A stretch of 7,758 nucleotides of DNA, taken from Saprospirales bacterium. GTDB taxonomy: Bacteria; Bacteroidota; Bacteroidia; Chitinophagales; Saprospiraceae. Each line of letters begins with the position of its first letter. Position 1 is the stretch's first letter. Made by a program: the position numbers and the translations under genes. The stretch is taken from NCBI GenBank assembly GCA_003559985.1, contig PWJP01000024.1:1-7758 (forward strand). Direction: 5' to 3'. The notes under the pieces are model-generated. The model did no database searches, was not told the DNA's origin, and saw nothing but the letters and a program-made list of their open reading frames with translations. Of the stretch, positions 6,210 to 7,758 are shown one piece after another.

Positions 6210-6951
6210 TACAGGATACGTAGTTAAGTTCATTTTGATAGTCTCCGTGGTGGTGGCTCTCGTATTGGCCTCAATGGCCACTCTTTTGCAACCGATTCAC
6301 GATCGCAATGAAGCCATTGCCAATAAGCGCTCGATTCTCAATGCCGTCGGGCACCATTTGGAGCAACCGGTCAGGAGCTTGTCCGATGATGAAGTACTGG
6401 AAATATTTGACAATCAAATTGACCAGTATGTCGTCGATGTAGAAGGCAACACCTTGTCTAAAGAAGAAGTACAGAAAAAAGGATACTCAGGTGGAATGGC
6501 CGAGCACATAAATATCGGTCGCGAACGCAGAAAATCCGAGTCGGAACGCATTATGCCGGTCTTCGTCTTCAACACCACCGATGATCGTCAATTTTACATA
6601 GTGGCGGTTCACGGTAGTGGTCTCTGGGATGACATTTGGGCACACGTCGCCCTTGAGGATGATTTCAATACTATAGCTGGTGTAGCCTTCGGACACGCTG
6701 CTGAAACACCGGGTCTGGGTGCCGAGATAACCGACGATCCGATGTTTTCAGAACAATTTCGAGGCACCAGGCTCTTCGATGATGAGGGAGAGTTTAAATC
6801 AGTGACAGTGGTAAAAGGCCGTGCAAGAGACGAGTATCACGAAGTGGATGGCGTAACGGGGGCGACAGTTACCAATGACGGTGTAACCGATATGTTTCGC
6901 CGTGGTTTGAGAAACTACTTTGCCTACTTTGAGAAATTAGAAACACAGTAA
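6202..6951 (+). CDS. nqrC: Na+-translocating NADH-quinone reductase subunit C
   Basis: A membrane-anchored subunit with a periplasmic domain that carries a second covalent FMN and takes part in the electron path between NqrB and the NqrD/E iron centre. It has 249 residues. One N-terminal helix (about 6-28, YVVKFILIVSVV and on) is followed by the FMN-binding domain, with ETPGLGAEI (168-176) and the flavinylation motif DGVTGAT (216-222). T222 is the expected FMN attachment site. The start is a GTG eight bases inside the end of nqrB, which implies translational coupling. It is chosen because no ATG lies before the membrane helix and MHSTGYVVKF fits a normal NqrC N-terminus. A 12-bp palindrome, AAACAATTGTTT (6950-6961), overlaps the stop codon. 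Both key motifs are intact. Confidence 0.93.
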   Translation: MHSTGYVVKFILIVSVVVALVLASMATLLQPIHDRNEAIANKRSILNAVGHHLEQPVRSLSDDEVLEIFDNQIDQYVVDVEGNTLSKEEVQKKGYSGGMAEHINIGRERRKSESERIMPVFVFNTTDDRQFYIVAVHGSGLWDDIWAHVALEDDFNTIAGVAFGHAAETPGLGAEITDDPMFSEQFRGTRLFDDEGEFKSVTVVKGRARDEYHEVDGVTGATVTNDGVTDMFRRGLRNYFAYFEKLETQ

Positions 6952-6995
6952 ACAATTGTTTTAGATAGTTGTATGAAATTTAAAATAGATTAAAA

Positions 6996-7703
6996 ATGGC
7001 TGACACAAATACTACTACACAAGCCGAAGTAAAAGAGCGGAAGCCGCTTTTTGGAAAGCGGGAACGCAGGTTGATAACCGATCCTTTGAATGACAACAAC
7101 CCGATTACCGTTCAGGTACTCGGTATTTGCTCTGCTTTGGCAATTACCACACAGGTTTCTCCGGCAGTGGTTATGACCCTGGCGGTGATTTTTGTTATGG
7201 GCTTTTCGAGCTTGTTCACCTCACTTTTGAGGCACTCGATTCCGAAACAGGTAAGGATGATCGTGATGTTGATTATCATCGCCTTTCTGGTAACGGTTGT
7301 TGAGTTGTCGCTCAAGGCGATAAATTACCCCATTTATCAGGAATTGTCGGTATTTATCGGATTGATCATTACCAATTGCATCATCATGGGACGTCTCGAG
7401 GCCTTTGCGATGGCAGACAAACCATGGCCATCGTTCATAGATGGTGTTGGAAATGCAATGGGTTATGGTGCGATACTTATCATTGTGGCCTTTTTCCGAG
7501 AGCTATTTGGATCAGGTTCCCTGATGGGTTGGGATATTATTGGCCCCGGAGCTCAGTTTGCAATCAACACCGAAGCCCATTGGTGGCTCGAGTGGTACAT
7601 GCCGAACAACCTGATGGTACTCTCGGCATCGGCACTTTTTGTAATTGGTGTCCTGATTTGGGTACACAGAGCGTGGAATCGCGACCTGGTGGATGTATCA
7701 TAA
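6996..7703 (+). CDS. nqrD: Na+-translocating NADH-quinone reductase subunit D
   Basis: An integral membrane subunit that pairs with NqrE. In known structures the two share an iron centre within the membrane, each giving two cysteines. The matching residues here are C45 in GICSALA and C128 in IITNCIIMG. Other family signatures are LNDNNPITVQVLG (31-43), GRLEAFAM (132-139), PSFIDGVGNAMGYG (145-158) and FFRELFGSGSLMGW (166-179). The protein has 235 residues against about 210 in Vibrio. The surplus is partly a polar N-terminal tail of about 25 residues (TNTTTQAEVKERKPLFGKRE) and partly a longer loop at about 182-202 before the last helix. The ATG follows an A-rich leader without Shine-Dalgarno; the gap from nqrC is 44 nt. 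No defect is seen. Confidence 0.94.
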   Translation: MADTNTTTQAEVKERKPLFGKRERRLITDPLNDNNPITVQVLGICSALAITTQVSPAVVMTLAVIFVMGFSSLFTSLLRHSIPKQVRMIVMLIIIAFLVTVVELSLKAINYPIYQELSVFIGLIITNCIIMGRLEAFAMADKPWPSFIDGVGNAMGYGAILIIVAFFRELFGSGSLMGWDIIGPGAQFAINTEAHWWLEWYMPNNLMVLSASALFVIGVLIWVHRAWNRDLVDVS

Positions 7704-7727
7704 GTTAAATACTAAAACAGCTAGAAA

Positions 7728-7758
7728 ATGGAACTGATAAATATATTTATTAAAGCAG
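7728..7758 (+). CDS. nqrE: Start of Na+-translocating NADH-quinone reductase subunit E (cut by the right edge)
   Basis: Ten codons are visible, MELINIFIKA, which is the characteristic NqrE start of Bacteroidota. The position directly after nqrD (24 nt gap) is where NqrE belongs in every canonical operon. NqrE is the inverted-topology partner of NqrD and should supply the other two cysteines of the membrane iron site, outside this window. The leader CTAGAAA is A-rich with no clear ribosome site. nqrF, the NADH-oxidising FAD/[2Fe-2S] subunit, is expected next. Confidence 0.85.
   Translation, partial: MELINIFIKA

Noticed and set aside
6950..6961. AAACAATTGTTT palindrome after nqrC as an operator or terminator
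   Set aside because: It is mid-operon, overlaps the stop codon, is all weak pairs with no loop, and has no T-tract beyond a few bases. It is probably chance in AT-rich DNA.
6973..6993. Six-codon frame MKFKID ending just before nqrD, as a possible leader peptide
   Set aside because: It is too short, in A/T-rich DNA where such frames are expected by chance, and has no regulatory structure next to it.
3205..7758. The operon as an Rnf (rnfABCDGE) rather than Nqr system
   Set aside because: Gene order, NqrA as first gene, the FMN threonine in the long NqrB, and NqrD/E start sequences all fit Nqr. No ferredoxin-like RnfB or RnfC is present.

Overview
The window looks like chromosomal core-genome DNA from a member of the Bacteroidota, probably an aerobic and possibly marine one. 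Three things point there. The gene content matches: alanyl-tRNA synthetase beside a short divergent reading frame that resembles the start of the M23 peptidase often found next to alaS in this phylum, then a Na+-NQR operon. Promoter candidates fit the Bacteroidota -7 element TAnnTTTG. Leaders are A-rich with weak or no Shine-Dalgarno sequences. I cannot assign a family or genus.

Layout. Positions 1-60 (minus strand) hold only the first 20 codons of the divergent gene. Positions 61-327 are an AT-rich divergent spacer with a strong minus-strand promoter candidate and a weaker plus-strand one. Positions 328-2967 encode a complete, ordinary AlaRS. Positions 2968-3204 are a regulatory spacer with a perfect 9+9 bp inverted repeat, a promoter -7 element and a small leader hairpin, but no recognisable terminator. 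From 3205 to the right edge runs a colinear operon nqrA-nqrB-nqrC-nqrD-nqrE. NqrE is cut after 10 codons, and nqrF is expected just outside.

How the genes work together. NqrA-F form the sodium-pumping NADH:quinone oxidoreductase, a respiratory complex that oxidises NADH, reduces quinone and exports Na+. The key cofactor residues I can see are intact: the SGAT-like flavinylation threonines in NqrB and NqrC, and the two membrane cysteines of NqrD. The complex should therefore be functional, provided NqrF and the flavin transferase ApbE are encoded elsewhere.

The most unusual point is NqrA. A full-length NqrA of about 447 residues is preceded by about 100 extra residues that look like a signal peptide, a short exported piece, one transmembrane helix and a polar linker. 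This predicts a membrane-tethered NqrA, whereas the characterised Vibrio subunit is peripheral and has no membrane segment. NqrB also departs from the Vibrio pattern, with a changed NPAL-type motif and rearranged loop lengths. I see no mobile element, CRISPR array, RNA gene or clearly new multi-gene system.
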